In this document: one piece after another, positions 25,519 through 34,683 of the stretch
Layout: each line of letters begins with the position of its first letter
Position numbering within the stretch: position 1 is the first letter of the stretch
Assembly: GCF_004551525.1 (NCBI RefSeq)
Contig: NZ_SATR01000007.1
Coordinates: 62,001 to 126,000 of the forward strand
Length of the DNA: 64,000 bases
Origin: Vibrio ouci
Lineage (GTDB): Bacteria; Pseudomonadota; Gammaproteobacteria; Enterobacterales; Vibrionaceae
Direction: 5' to 3'
Made by a program: the position numbers and the translations under genes
Notes under the pieces: generated by a model
What the model was told of the DNA's origin: nothing
Database searches by the model: none
The model's input: the letters and a program-made list of their open reading frames with translations, nothing else

Positions 25519-25585
25519 GCATTAAATTTACAAAATTTACTTTGGTATGAATTTAGTTAGTAAAAAGGTGGGCCAAATAGAAGGG

Positions 25586-26038
25586 TTAGCAGTCGGTATC
25601 AGTGTCATTGGGTACTTGGCCTAGACTCTCACTTGGGATGGTGGTTTCAAAGCTCGGCATTGGTAAAACACCACTATCACCGATAAAAGAAAGCAGCGCG
25701 ACAAAACGATAGTTCAAATCGGTAGCTCTCGCTCTGACAAATCTTACATCTTCAGCAACAGGAGCCGCTAAAACGTTACTTCCTTCGTCGAGATACTCGA
25801 TTGTAATGTTGGCCTCTCCAACAGATGAAATATAACTGGTGTTGGCAACAAAGGTTTTTATACCGGTATCGTTTATTTCACAAACTGCAGCCATTCTAGC
25901 CGCTGCACGTACAGACTCACTCACCGCCTGCATTGAAAACATAAAATAGCCAATTGACGCGATCGCCAGCATGATCATCATAAGAAATGATGACATTACG
26001 GTGAATTCAATGATGGTAATTCCTTTTACTTTTTTCAT
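25586..26038 (-). CDS. TadE-like pseudopilin, second copy
   Basis: 150 residues. A short basic leader, then ITIIEFTVMSSFLMMIMLAI, a prepilin-type hydrophobic helix with the Glu that marks TadE-like proteins. The rest is a periplasmic domain with two cysteines (in the AAVCEIND segment and at the C-terminus). It overlaps the upstream TadE gene by four bases (ATGA). Probably a minor pilin of a Flp/Tad-type structure; the assembly genes are not in the window. Confidence 0.75.
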   Translation of the reverse strand: MKKVKGITIIEFTVMSSFLMMIMLAIASIGYFMFSMQAVSESVRAAARMAAVCEINDTGIKTFVANTSYISSVGEANITIEYLDEGSNVLAAPVAEDVRFVRARATDLNYRFVALLSFIGDSGVLPMPSFETTIPSESLGQVPNDTDTDC

Positions 26039-26466
26039 TGATCCAACCTCGCCACGGTTGCTGCATTCATAGGGACGGCCAGTGAAAATTCTGTATTAGG
26101 GATTTTCGTCGAGAAAAGAGGTTCAAATGTATAGTTTGCCGAAACCGTTACAAATTGATTATTTTCACAACTCACCGTGACATCGGTCGTTGAAAGATTA
26201 TCAATCAAAGCGGAAGTACCCGTATTCAATGTTCCATAGACAACAAACTGTTTTACATCATTTTGTGCGCTAATTATTGGCCCACAGCCCGACATTTGAC
26301 TCAAGGTAGAAGCATACCTCGCTCCTACCCTAACCGCCTTATTCAACGTATTCATCTCAACAAATACTCGCGCAACTTCGACGACAGCGACAAGCAGTAG
26401 CAGCAGTATCGGCAAACCAATAATCAACTCTACCGCTGCTAGGCCTTTTTGTTTACGCAACATCAT
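26035..26466 (-). CDS. TadE-like pseudopilin
   Basis: 143 residues with the classic TadE opening QKGLAAVELIIGLPILLLLLV (residues about 6-26) and a periplasmic domain with two cysteines. The four-base overlaps with both neighbours show tight coupling in a three-gene unit. Confidence 0.85.
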   Translation of the reverse strand: MMLRKQKGLAAVELIIGLPILLLLLVAVVEVARVFVEMNTLNKAVRVGARYASTLSQMSGCGPIISAQNDVKQFVVYGTLNTGTSALIDNLSTTDVTVSCENNQFVTVSANYTFEPLFSTKIPNTEFSLAVPMNAATVARLDQ

Positions 26467-27704
26467 GACCCGCCTCCTACAGAGGATGGATCTTTGTAAA
26501 GAACAATACGAGTTATGCCAGTATCAGTATCGGAAACCCCTCCTTCGATGACTGAGCATTGCTCGATAAATTCACCAAAGATACTTTGTTGACCCGTTTT
26601 ACCTGACTCCTGAGATGAGTCATAACGCTGCAACATAAAGAAACAACCAATGCTGGTTACGGTAAATTCGATCTTACCGCCCGACTTAGTCGCAGAATCA
26701 CAATCTAAAACTGGTACAGGTAAAACACGTCTCCAAGCTGCGCCTCCGGCTGATTTACAATCAGCATCATTTAAACACGCTTTGGTTTGCTCCACATACT
26801 CGGTGTAAGTCCACTTATCAGGCGATGCTGAGGCATTATGATCCACAATATTGTCCGTCGTAATAGCAGTATCAGGTTCCGTTATTACCAAATCTGGTGG
26901 GTAATAGACACCATCGATTGTTTTACCTTCAAAACGGCTATCAATGTCTTCCGTTGCACCAACGGCGTTACCCGTTTCAGAGTCAATGGTTTCGTCTACC
27001 GAAACGACCACGGTATTCTTACCAACCAAAGCGTCACTGACCGTAGACTTGCCGCTACCAATATCAAGTAAGTGGTAATTACCTGCGCCGAGCCCATCCG
27101 GGTCGTCCGACTGGCTACCAGACTTTATTTCGTACGCTTTTGCAATTTCATAACCTGCAGGACCGACATCACTACCTTCACACATACCTATCGGAAGAAT
27201 GTTTGAAGTACCATCAACAAAAACCGGGCCTGCGACGGCACTTGCCGATACTGTTTTTTCGATACCAAATAGATCGAGGAAGAACTCGCTAAGGCCTATT
27301 TCGGAAACTTGAACTCGCACATAAACCATGTCAGGAGAGGCTGGAAAAGTAGTCGAAAAACCACTATTTGGAGAGTCAGAATACTCAATTGACAAAAGGT
27401 TGAGGCCATTACCATCCTCAGTGGCAGTTAGCTCAATTTCATCGTTGCCGGGGGATTCAATGACTTTCTTGTATGATTCGATGATTGCTGTATCGGTATC
27501 ACTTTTCTCATTCGTTCGATTAGCAACTGTAGCCCCTGCCAGAGCAATAGTATCGACAGCATTTTGCAGGCGCGTTTTATTAACCACAAAGTGAGAAACA
27601 TCGATAGAAAGCGCAGCTATCGTTATAAACGCAACCATGCTCATGGTCATAATCACCAAGGTCAAACCTCGCTGATTACGTATTCGGTTTGGGTACTGAC
27701 GCAT
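26463..27704 (-). CDS. TadG-like pilus assembly protein
   Basis: 413 residues from the ATG at 27704, chosen for AAGGGGG eight bases upstream. The N-terminal RNQRGLTLVIMTMSMVAF helix and the following AALSIDVSHFVVNKTRLQNAVD stretch match the TadG N-terminal (Flp-pilus TadE/G-like) domain. The rest is a secreted Asp/Ser/Thr-rich domain with paired cysteines and no evident von Willebrand A metal site, so it is a short TadG variant. Confidence 0.8.
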   Translation of the reverse strand: MRQYPNRIRNQRGLTLVIMTMSMVAFITIAALSIDVSHFVVNKTRLQNAVDTIALAGATVANRTNEKSDTDTAIIESYKKVIESPGNDEIELTATEDGNGLNLLSIEYSDSPNSGFSTTFPASPDMVYVRVQVSEIGLSEFFLDLFGIEKTVSASAVAGPVFVDGTSNILPIGMCEGSDVGPAGYEIAKAYEIKSGSQSDDPDGLGAGNYHLLDIGSGKSTVSDALVGKNTVVVSVDETIDSETGNAVGATEDIDSRFEGKTIDGVYYPPDLVITEPDTAITTDNIVDHNASASPDKWTYTEYVEQTKACLNDADCKSAGGAAWRRVLPVPVLDCDSATKSGGKIEFTVTSIGCFFMLQRYDSSQESGKTGQQSIFGEFIEQCSVIEGGVSDTDTGITRIVLYKDPSSVGGGS

Positions 27705-27869
27705 GTCCATAGCCCCCTTGGCCGATGCTTCAGCCAATATCACTAGTTCCCTAAAGTGTCTTTCACCAGAAAATACGAGTGAGTCAACTCGCAATCATCA
27801 GTTCCAACGAATAAGCCACCACACTAGATAAACTATAGTTCAATCTATCGGTACTGACTAAATTGATAA

Positions 27870-29276
27870 CTAGATCTTGGTTCCGTTTTTTCTAGGCTTG
27901 TCACATGGAAATTGCAGCTCAATTCTTAGCCCGCCGTAAGTGCAACTCGACGCCTTCACTTCACCGCCAACTAACTTCATGGATTCTTTGACAATTGCAA
28001 GGCCAAGCCCGTATCCCCCGCTCTGCTTATCACGTGCGGACTCTAAACGGGTAAAGGGTCTGAAGATCTCACTCAACTGGTTAGACGGAATACCCGGACC
28101 ATCATCGACAACTTCAATCACGACTTTTTGCTCAAGATCGCCTGTCAAAACATAAAGAGAGACTTCTATGATGGCTTGAGGTCCAGCATACTTGATTGCA
28201 TTGGATATTAAGTTAGTTAAGCAACGCATGACCAGACGTTCGTCCGTGGTCACCATTGGCACACCATCACTCATGTGAGCGACGATTTTCTGAGTTTTCC
28301 CTAACTGTAGCTTGCTTTGCTCGATCTGGTTGGTCATCACCCCTTCAAGACATATAGGGCGCAGGTTTGATTCATACCTGGCATTTTCGATGCGACTAAA
28401 TTCGAGAATTTCTCCAACCAACCCATCCATTTCATCCACTTCTTTTTCTAGTCGTTCAACCAAGGGCAAACTGATATCTGAGGCTTTGCTGCGTAATAGA
28501 TGAAGCGCTAAATTCTGCCGGGCTAGAGGCGTTCTCAACTCATGGGAGACATCCCGAATCAGCTGTTTTTGTCGCTCTGCTAATGCGTGAATCTCTTGAG
28601 TCATATTGTCAAAATCACGCGCAAGATCATTAAACTCGGTGGTCTTAGAATTTAGCTCCGAGACGACATTAACGGAAAAGTCCCCCGACGCTAGACGGCG
28701 ACTTGCCTCACGCAGCCGATCAAGAGGCTTTTGCAACTTTCGGGCAAGTATCAGTGAAAACAGCGCCAACATCGCAATCACAATAACCACTTTGCTAATA
28801 GCAAAATAGACGATAAAACGATGAGCCGGATGTAACTCACTAGGAAGTTGAACAACAAGTGTATTGCCCTTCACAAGCCTCACACCAATCAAAGGCTTAC
28901 TTACTCGGTCATTTAGTGGACCATTGAGTTCACGAAGAAAACGTAGCTTAAACTCAAAATGTGGATGCATTTGGCGGTGAGAAAGCGGTTGGTTTTGTGC
29001 ATCAAGGACAAATAAGTAGTATGGCTGTGCATTGCCCCAGTCAGCGAGCTCGTCCATATCCCCTTCTTCAATCAGCACGTTAGCTTGCTCGGCGAGCGAT
29101 TCTATTTTCTGTTTCACTTGCGGCGGCACTTTTAGCACAGCCGAAACTAGCGCTTGTTCGGCGAGCGCCTGCAAAAGCACAATGCTAACGATGACCGCAG
29201 ACATATAACTAAACAGTTGAAAGAAAAGCGAGTCTTTCCTTTTCACGATCATGGATGGACAAGAGAGCTGAAACAT
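27870..29276 (-). CDS. Sensor histidine kinase, OmpR-partner (EnvZ/CpxA-like) class
   Basis: 468 residues: membrane helix (about 20-45), short periplasmic loop, second helix (about 160-180), HAMP, HisKA with phospho-acceptor in DVSHELRTPLARQ, and an HATPase with LTNLISNAIKY, DDGPGIP and GYGLGLAIV. Three bases separate it from the regulator gene. The signal is unknown; proximity to the TadE/G genes suggests, but does not show, that they are its target. Confidence 0.92.
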   Translation of the reverse strand: MFQLSCPSMIVKRKDSLFFQLFSYMSAVIVSIVLLQALAEQALVSAVLKVPPQVKQKIESLAEQANVLIEEGDMDELADWGNAQPYYLFVLDAQNQPLSHRQMHPHFEFKLRFLRELNGPLNDRVSKPLIGVRLVKGNTLVVQLPSELHPAHRFIVYFAISKVVIVIAMLALFSLILARKLQKPLDRLREASRRLASGDFSVNVVSELNSKTTEFNDLARDFDNMTQEIHALAERQKQLIRDVSHELRTPLARQNLALHLLRSKASDISLPLVERLEKEVDEMDGLVGEILEFSRIENARYESNLRPICLEGVMTNQIEQSKLQLGKTQKIVAHMSDGVPMVTTDERLVMRCLTNLISNAIKYAGPQAIIEVSLYVLTGDLEQKVVIEVVDDGPGIPSNQLSEIFRPFTRLESARDKQSGGYGLGLAIVKESMKLVGGEVKASSCTYGGLRIELQFPCDKPRKNGTKI

Positions 29277-29279
29277 GAC

Positions 29280-29945
29280 CTAACGCCCTACGCTTCCGAC
29301 AAAACTATAACCTTTGCCACGCACTGTTTTGATGTGCTGTTTTGATAGTCCCGCCTCGATAAACTTGCGGCGTAAATTACTGATGTGCATATCTAAATTG
29401 CGATCAAAGGGGCTCAATTCTTTCTTTAGCACCTCAATCTGCAACTCTGCTTTTGATATAACTAAGTTTTCTCGGCTAACTAAATAGCTAAGTAAATCTG
29501 ATTCTGTGCCTGTAAGGGGTAAACTTGGTATTTGAGAGGCAATGCCATCTTTATCAAGCTGATAGGAATGCCTTTGTTTTTCGAGACCGACACGACGAAA
29601 AATCGCTTTAATTCGGGTTAGCAGCTCCGGCACTTTAAACGGCTTAGCGATGTATTGATCAGCGCCTGACTGGTAACCGTCTAATATTGAAGCCTCGTCA
29701 TTGAGTGCAGTTAGCATCAAAATTGGCGTCGCAAAGCGTTGGCATATTTTACGCGCAACTTGCATACCATTCAGTTTTGGTAGCATTACATCAAGTAACA
29801 CTAAGTCTACTGAGGTCTTTTCTATAAACTGAAGTGCACTCTCGCCACAATGGACACTATCTACCTGATAGCCTTCGGCTTGTAATACATCAGTGAGTAA
29901 CTCACACAGCTCAATATCGTCATCGACAACTAACACTCTGGACAT
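29280..29945 (-). CDS. OmpR-family response regulator
   Basis: 221 residues from the ATG at 29945, chosen because the protein then opens MSRVLVVDDDIEL as in CpxR-like regulators; longer frames add a non-homologous leader. Phospho-Asp lies in LVLLDVMLPK (near 52), with the signalling Lys in YIAKP. A winged helix at the C-terminus holds LDMHISNLRRKF and the VRGKGYSF ending. Operonic with the kinase. Confidence 0.92.
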   Translation of the reverse strand: MSRVLVVDDDIELCELLTDVLQAEGYQVDSVHCGESALQFIEKTSVDLVLLDVMLPKLNGMQVARKICQRFATPILMLTALNDEASILDGYQSGADQYIAKPFKVPELLTRIKAIFRRVGLEKQRHSYQLDKDGIASQIPSLPLTGTESDLLSYLVSRENLVISKAELQIEVLKKELSPFDRNLDMHISNLRRKFIEAGLSKQHIKTVRGKGYSFVGSVGR

Positions 29946-30040
29946 GAGAATAACAGTACAATTGAAAAAGGTTCGCATTCTAATCTTGAAGCACGATAAA
30001 CACAATCAAGAAACGATAGAATCTCCAACCTAACTGACCG

Positions 30041-30820
30041 TTATTTGTTTTTGATCATAAGCTTTCGCCACGTTACTGCCCCTAGCAGACTACGTAGCTT
30101 AACTTTAGTTGCTCTCCAATGAGTGGTTGGCGTACGTGGCGCTGTACTGAGTAAATGATGAAACACCTCACTGGTAAACTGCACTTTTCCACCATGGGCA
30201 ACTAGCAATACAGCAGGTTCAAGATTATATACGCGCTTAATGGATGCTTTGTATTGGTTAGGATGGAAGACAGGGAATGGAGAAACCAGTTGTTTTTTCA
30301 CCTCAACCATTAGATCAGCTACGTAAAGGATACTCTGCTTTTCATGATGAAGTGATAAATCGCGGTCGGTATGCCCCGGCGTTTCTAATACTTTCCAATC
30401 TTCGAAATCAGGAATACATTGACCATCAGACAACTGAATATCTGCGCGTAACTTGCGTGAATACCACAGATTTCGCTTTGGCTTTCTTTTTCTGTTTGCA
30501 ACCCAACGCGCCAGCGCAATGTCCGTTAAATGCATAACAAAACCGTCGATTCCCCCATACCAGTGAGAATCGCGCTTTGCGGAGACAATCTTACATCCAG
30601 TCAAGCTTCTAAGCTTGTGGGCCGCACCTGCGTGGTCTGGGTGCATGTGGGTAACAACCACAACAGACAAATCCGAAAACGGTCGCTGTAGTTCATGGGT
30701 GATGAATTGTTTGATGTATGAAATGTCTGCACGGGAGGCTCCATCAAGAAGCATTAACTTGTCGGAGTACTCCGCTAAATAGATGGTTTGGATATATCCG
30801 TCAATGGCATGAAGTTTCAC
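30041..30820 (-). CDS. MBL-fold metallo-hydrolase
   Basis: 259 residues starting with GTG (AGGGTGAG upstream). Metal ligands: THMHPDHAG (His58, His60, Asp62, His63), then His in ETPGHTDRDL, Asp in LYVADLMVEV, and His in LLVAHGGK. This is the glyoxalase II/beta-lactamase-like two-metal set. Cytoplasmic, with no signal peptide. Substrate unknown. Confidence 0.87.
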   Translation of the reverse strand: MKLHAIDGYIQTIYLAEYSDKLMLLDGASRADISYIKQFITHELQRPFSDLSVVVVTHMHPDHAGAAHKLRSLTGCKIVSAKRDSHWYGGIDGFVMHLTDIALARWVANRKRKPKRNLWYSRKLRADIQLSDGQCIPDFEDWKVLETPGHTDRDLSLHHEKQSILYVADLMVEVKKQLVSPFPVFHPNQYKASIKRVYNLEPAVLLVAHGGKVQFTSEVFHHLLSTAPRTPTTHWRATKVKLRSLLGAVTWRKLMIKNK

Positions 30821-30908
30821 AGCTCACCCTGTTAACATTTAATTTACAAAACGATAGCAAGGTGCCAGTGCTTAGGAAAGAGCAATCACTCTAATATGTG
30901 AACAAAGT

Positions 30909-31796
30909 TTATTGCGATGATGGTCGTTTAACGAATTTCAGTAGTTTACCGTCAGTGCGATAGAAAATAAGCGCTAACAAGATCAAGCTACAACCAATCA
31001 ATTTATTTCTGGAAAGCTGCTCGCCATACCAAAGGATGCTTAAGATTACAGTCCAAATTGGCTCAAGCAACATAATAAGAGCAGCATTGCCAGGATTACA
31101 CCCCTTCTGCCCTAGAGTTTGCATCACATACCTCAAACTGGTTGCCAGCAATGCACTCAGTGCGAACCAACCCCATATAGATGTTTCAACGTGTGTGGGT
31201 ATCGTTTCGAATATTGCAGAAGCTATTAAGGCAATAACGCCAGTAACACATAGCTGAATCGCCGTCAGCAATAGCACCGGGATCTTTTGGGCGAGTTTAC
31301 TGTTCACATTAAAATGCAGCGCAAGTAGACAAGCATTGGCCAAAAACCATATTTGACCAGCTGAACTATTCCAGCCATCGGTTAAAGAGAGCATCGCCAA
31401 GCCACTAACCGCGATAGGCATCGAAATCCAAAACGCACGTTTAGGTCTTTCTTTATAAAGCAGCCAAGCAATGATTGGCACGATAATCATCGATAAGCTG
31501 ACGATAAACGCCCCTTCACCCAAGGTTTTACTTATCGAAATCGCGTGTACCCAGCTAAGTAACGCAAACGCTAGGATCATCCCTCCGCCAACAGCTTGTG
31601 ATAGTAATTGAAGCGTCAGTTGACGAACTTGCTTAAAACAGAGCGGTAGTAAACAGATTGAGGCAACTAAAAAGCGCAATCCTACGAAACCAAAAGGCGG
31701 TAATCCTTGGATGGTTTCTTTTGAGAAAATCCACCCAAGTCCTGCCAATGCCGTGGTTGCAACGAGTATCCAAGCAGCTTTATTTTCAGCGTTCAA
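30909..31796 (-). CDS. EamA/DMT-family membrane transporter
   Basis: 295 residues, ten predicted membrane helices in two EamA repeats (about 8-135 and 150-285). The second repeat ends with LIMLLEPIWTVILSILWYGEQ, a typical EamA signature. The start appears to be TTG. Usually exports small metabolites or amino acids; the substrate is unknown. Confidence 0.87.
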   Translation of the reverse strand: MNAENKAAWILVATTALAGLGWIFSKETIQGLPPFGFVGLRFLVASICLLPLCFKQVRQLTLQLLSQAVGGGMILAFALLSWVHAISISKTLGEGAFIVSLSMIIVPIIAWLLYKERPKRAFWISMPIAVSGLAMLSLTDGWNSSAGQIWFLANACLLALHFNVNSKLAQKIPVLLLTAIQLCVTGVIALIASAIFETIPTHVETSIWGWFALSALLATSLRYVMQTLGQKGCNPGNAALIMLLEPIWTVILSILWYGEQLSRNKLIGCSLILLALIFYRTDGKLLKFVKRPSSQ

Positions 31797-31937
31797 AGTC
31801 GAGTCTCTTTATTGTAATTATTTTATAATTTATGAGCCGATAGTGTCAGATTCATCAACGAATAGCTACGACTTATCTACTCTAAGTTCTCATTTAGGGG
31901 TACTCTATGTAGCACGACTATTCTATCGAATTTCACT

Positions 31938-32639
31938 ATGATTATTGTTGGGCACCGAGGCGTAGCAGGACGCTTTCCCGAAAACACGCTAGCCAGTATT
32001 CAAGAGGCTGTAACGCTTGGTTTAGATTGGATTGAAATCGACGTTCAACCAACGTTAGACAACCACTTAGTGGTTTGTCATGATCACACTGTCGACCGTT
32101 GCTCTAATGGTAGCGGCAGAGTCGACGAGCATACTCTAGAACAGCTCAAGCAGCTTAATTTTGCCGCACGCTTCAAGTACGACATCGAACACCAATCCGT
32201 TTTGACTCTCGACGAGCTTTTGCAGTTTGCCACAAGCCATCAATTAAAATTAAACATTGAGATCAAAATCGATAGGCACTGTGCTAAATCTGTATGTCAG
32301 CTAATTAAACAAACGTTAGAGTCACACCCGATTCATGCAGACCGCATCGTACTATCCAGTTTTAATCATGACGTCATCAGACATTTGCATAAGATGCTCA
32401 CTTTCGTCCGTTTAGGTGTACTCAGTGAACGCTTGAAACGTGCAGATAAAGATCTATTGGCGGAAGTCTCTGCGTTTAGCTGTAATCTGAACTATCAATG
32501 GGTAACCACCCAACAGATCTCACACCTAAAGCAGCAAGGCTATCAGGTATGGTGTTATACCGTGAATAACCCTAATTCTTTACGAAATAAACACGGGCTA
32601 GACGCAATTTTTAGCGATTACCCAGAGCGCTTCCTCTAA
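31938..32639 (+). CDS. Glycerophosphodiester phosphodiesterase
   Basis: 233 residues, cytoplasmic UgpQ-like size. Catalytic features: GHRGVAGRFPENT (His and Arg near residue 5), WIEIDVQPT, and VVCHDHTVDRCSNGSG. It hydrolyses glycerophosphodiesters to glycerol-3-phosphate plus an alcohol. Followed by a perfect 15-bp inverted repeat. Confidence 0.92.
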   Translation: MIIVGHRGVAGRFPENTLASIQEAVTLGLDWIEIDVQPTLDNHLVVCHDHTVDRCSNGSGRVDEHTLEQLKQLNFAARFKYDIEHQSVLTLDELLQFATSHQLKLNIEIKIDRHCAKSVCQLIKQTLESHPIHADRIVLSSFNHDVIRHLHKMLTFVRLGVLSERLKRADKDLLAEVSAFSCNLNYQWVTTQQISHLKQQGYQVWCYTVNNPNSLRNKHGLDAIFSDYPERFL

Positions 32640-32660
32640 TAATTCAACGCCTCTTCTTCC

Positions 32661-32695
32661 TACAGTGTTATACAGGACTACTGTATAACACTGTA
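32661..32695. repeat. Perfect 15-bp inverted repeat
   Basis: TACAGTGTTATACAG (32661-32675) and CTGTATAACACTGTA (32681-32695) around GACTA. There is no T run on either side, so it is not a standard terminator. The half-sites carry outward-facing LexA-like CTGTAT motifs, but no CTGT-N8-ACAG. Confidence 0.7.
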
Positions 32696-32870
32696 TAAAA
32701 TCACGTGCGCCTTATCACACTTCTTGTTTTCCCCCTGAATTCTCCAACCCAAGACAAATTCAACTTTATCCACTTACATTCAATTACTTACAGAAGAACC
32801 CGCACCTAGAAATGTGAGTTTTCGATGAAAAAACAGGCAAAAAATACTTGATCATAAAACCAAAAATAAC

Positions 32871-32890
32871 TACTGTATAGGCATACAGCA
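32871..32890 (+). promoter_or_regulatory. LexA (SOS) box of sulA
   Basis: CTGTATAGGCATACAG at 32873-32888 matches CTGT-N8-ACAG exactly with flanking TA; it ends 22 bases before the chosen sulA start. Confidence 0.92.
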
Positions 32891-32910
32891 TGTACAAAGG
32901 AACAGTTATT

Positions 32911-33306
32911 ATGATTCAGGCACAACACACAGCTCGCGCATTCTCTAAGTTTAATGTTCTTGCTCAACCGACTCAGCCAATGAACATTGACCATTCTACG
33001 CTACATCGTCTCGCTGGACTGTCAGGTCAGAGCCAGTGGATCTTATTTACCTCTGAGTGCCCTCGTCCTAATTACGACCAGTTTGCTGCGTCTCATATTA
33101 GCTGCCAAAAGATCATTCAGATGAAACCTTCTCATACACAGAGCGAGTTTGAGATTGTCAAAAAAGCCATTCAATCAGGTAATGCGAGTGCTGTAGTCGC
33201 ATCAACCAATATTGCTGCTGTTGAACAAAGCTTACTGCGCAATTTGGCCGAACAGTTCCAGTGTGAAGTCTTCTTCGTTGAGGGCAGAGTTAACCAGTAC
33301 CATTAG
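32911..33306 (+). CDS. sulA: SOS-induced cell division inhibitor SulA
   Basis: 131 residues from the ATG at 32911, chosen for AAAGGA eight bases upstream; the ATG at 32890 overlaps the LexA box. The sequence keeps the SulA pattern: LSGQSQWILFTSECPRP, then IIQMKPSHTQSEFEIVKKAI and SGNASAVVAS, as in the RecA-like SulA fold that blocks FtsZ. The LexA box strongly supports the call. Single gene with its own terminator. Confidence 0.88.
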   Translation: MIQAQHTARAFSKFNVLAQPTQPMNIDHSTLHRLAGLSGQSQWILFTSECPRPNYDQFAASHISCQKIIQMKPSHTQSEFEIVKKAIQSGNASAVVASTNIAAVEQSLLRNLAEQFQCEVFFVEGRVNQYH

Positions 33307-33333
33307 CAAGCTCAACGATAGTCACTGCCTTTT

Positions 33334-33362
33334 GCCCCCTCCCAGCGAGGGGGCTTTCTTTT
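33334..33362 (+). terminator. Intrinsic terminator of sulA
   Basis: GCCCCCTC (33334-33341) pairs perfectly with GAGGGGGC (33347-33354), followed by TTTCTTTTTT. Confidence 0.92.
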
Positions 33363-33405
33363 TTCACTAACCATTCGTCGAACTTTAAACGATAAGTAAA
33401 AAATT

Positions 33406-33421
33406 AAGCAAACGTTTGCTT
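33406..33421 (+). promoter_or_regulatory. PurR operator upstream of purC
   Basis: AAGCAAACGTTTGCTT is a perfect 16-base palindrome matching the PurR consensus core GCAAACGTTTGC. It lies about 105 bases before the purC ATG. Confidence 0.87.
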
Positions 33422-33517
33422 TTTATCTGGCAGCGACAAAAAGTTCTGGTATCATGCGACTCAAATCTATTATCTCTAATGATAATTTCCACGTTGCTTT
33501 AAGATAGGAATGTCTAG

Positions 33518-34621
33518 ATGAGTCTCGCTGACCAAGTTCTTGCCGTAAATGATGATCTTCCAATTCGTACTGATAAACCGGTTCACAGTGGCAAAGTTCG
33601 CTCTGTATATTGGCTAACAGAAGAAGACAGCAAACGTCTGATTAAAGAAAAAGGCTACGACGTAGCACCAGATGCCCCACTTGCTATCATGGTGATCAGT
33701 GATCGCATCTCTGCATTCGATTGTATTTGGCACGCTGAAGGTGGTCTAAAAGGCGTACCGGGGAAAGGTGCTGCACTCAACGCTATTTCTAACCACTGGT
33801 TTAAGCTGTTTAAAGATAGTGGTCTTGCTGATAGTCACATTCTAGATATCCCTCACCCATTCGTTTGGATTGTCCAAAAAGCCAAACCCATCATGATCGA
33901 AGCGATTTGTCGTCAATACATTACTGGTTCGATGTGGCGCGCATACGAAAAAGGCGAACGTGAATTCTGTGGTATTCAGTTACCTGAAGGGCTTGCAAAA
34001 GACAAAGCACTGCCAGAACTATTGATGACTCCTTCTACGAAAGGTATTTTGAAAGATATCCCTGGTGTGCCAGAAGCTGACGACGTCAATATCACCCGCC
34101 AAAACATTGAAGATAACTTCGCCGCATTTAATTTCTCTAAAGCTGAAGATATCGCCCAGTACGAGAAACTCCTGCGCGAAGGTTTTGTCGTTATCAGCAA
34201 TGCACTGGCCGAAATCGAGCAAATTTTCGTTGATACTAAATTTGAGTTTGGCTATGTCCATGACGCAGCGGGCAATGAAAAGCTCATTTATATGGACGAA
34301 GTGGGAACACCAGACTCATCTCGTATCTGGGATGAGAAAGAGTACGACGCTGGTAATATCGTTGAAAATTCTAAAGAAGGGTTCCGCCAATTCTTGCTAA
34401 ATCACTTCCCTGATCCGGATATCCTGCTAAACAAGGAACGTATGGATGAGCGTGAAGCGTTAGCACGAGACAATGCTTTGCCTCTCGAAGCGCTTCAAGA
34501 TATCTCGCGTACCTATATTGGTATTGCAGAGAAAATTACCGGTCAACCAATCAAGTTAAGCGACAATCCTAAGCAAGAGATCATTGATATCTTAAGCAAG
34601 GAATACGGACTGATTGATTAA
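33518..34621 (+). CDS. purC: Phosphoribosylaminoimidazole-succinocarboxamide synthase
   Basis: 367 residues, the long PurC form seen in vibrios and eukaryote-like lineages (E. coli has about 237). It ligates aspartate to CAIR in purine synthesis. Visible signatures: [10 protein letters not shown] near 24, [10 protein letters not shown] near 63, [14 protein letters not shown] near 131, and the [10 protein letters not shown] and [13 protein letters not shown] catalytic region near 236-265. The operator upstream implies repression by PurR with purines. Monocistronic. Confidence 0.95.
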   Translation: MSLADQVLAVNDDLPIRTDKPVHSGKVRSVYWLTEEDSKRLIKEKGYDVAPDAPLAIMVISDRISAFDCIWHAEGGLKGVPGKGAALNAISNHWFKLFKDSGLADSHILDIPHPFVWIVQKAKPIMIEAICRQYITGSMWRAYEKGEREFCGIQLPEGLAKDKALPELLMTPSTKGILKDIPGVPEADDVNITRQNIEDNFAAFNFSKAEDIAQYEKLLREGFVVISNALAEIEQIFVDTKFEFGYVHDAAGNEKLIYMDEVGTPDSSRIWDEKEYDAGNIVENSKEGFRQFLLNHFPDPDILLNKERMDEREALARDNALPLEALQDISRTYIGIAEKITGQPIKLSDNPKQEIIDILSKEYGLID

Positions 34622-34642
34622 CTGATCTCATGCTCAAAAAGC

Positions 34643-34675
34643 AACGCGCTCCATACAAATCGGAGCGCGTTTTAT
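34643..34675. terminator. Convergent terminator between purC and the EF-hand gene
   Basis: AACGCGCTCC (34643-34652) pairs with GGAGCGCGTT (34662-34671), followed by TTTATT; the minus strand has TTGCTTTTTG. Confidence 0.85.
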
Positions 34676-34683
34676 TGCTTAGC

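Noticed and set aside
32681..32700. Second LexA box before sulA
   Set aside because: CTGT is present but the ACAG partner at eight bases is missing.
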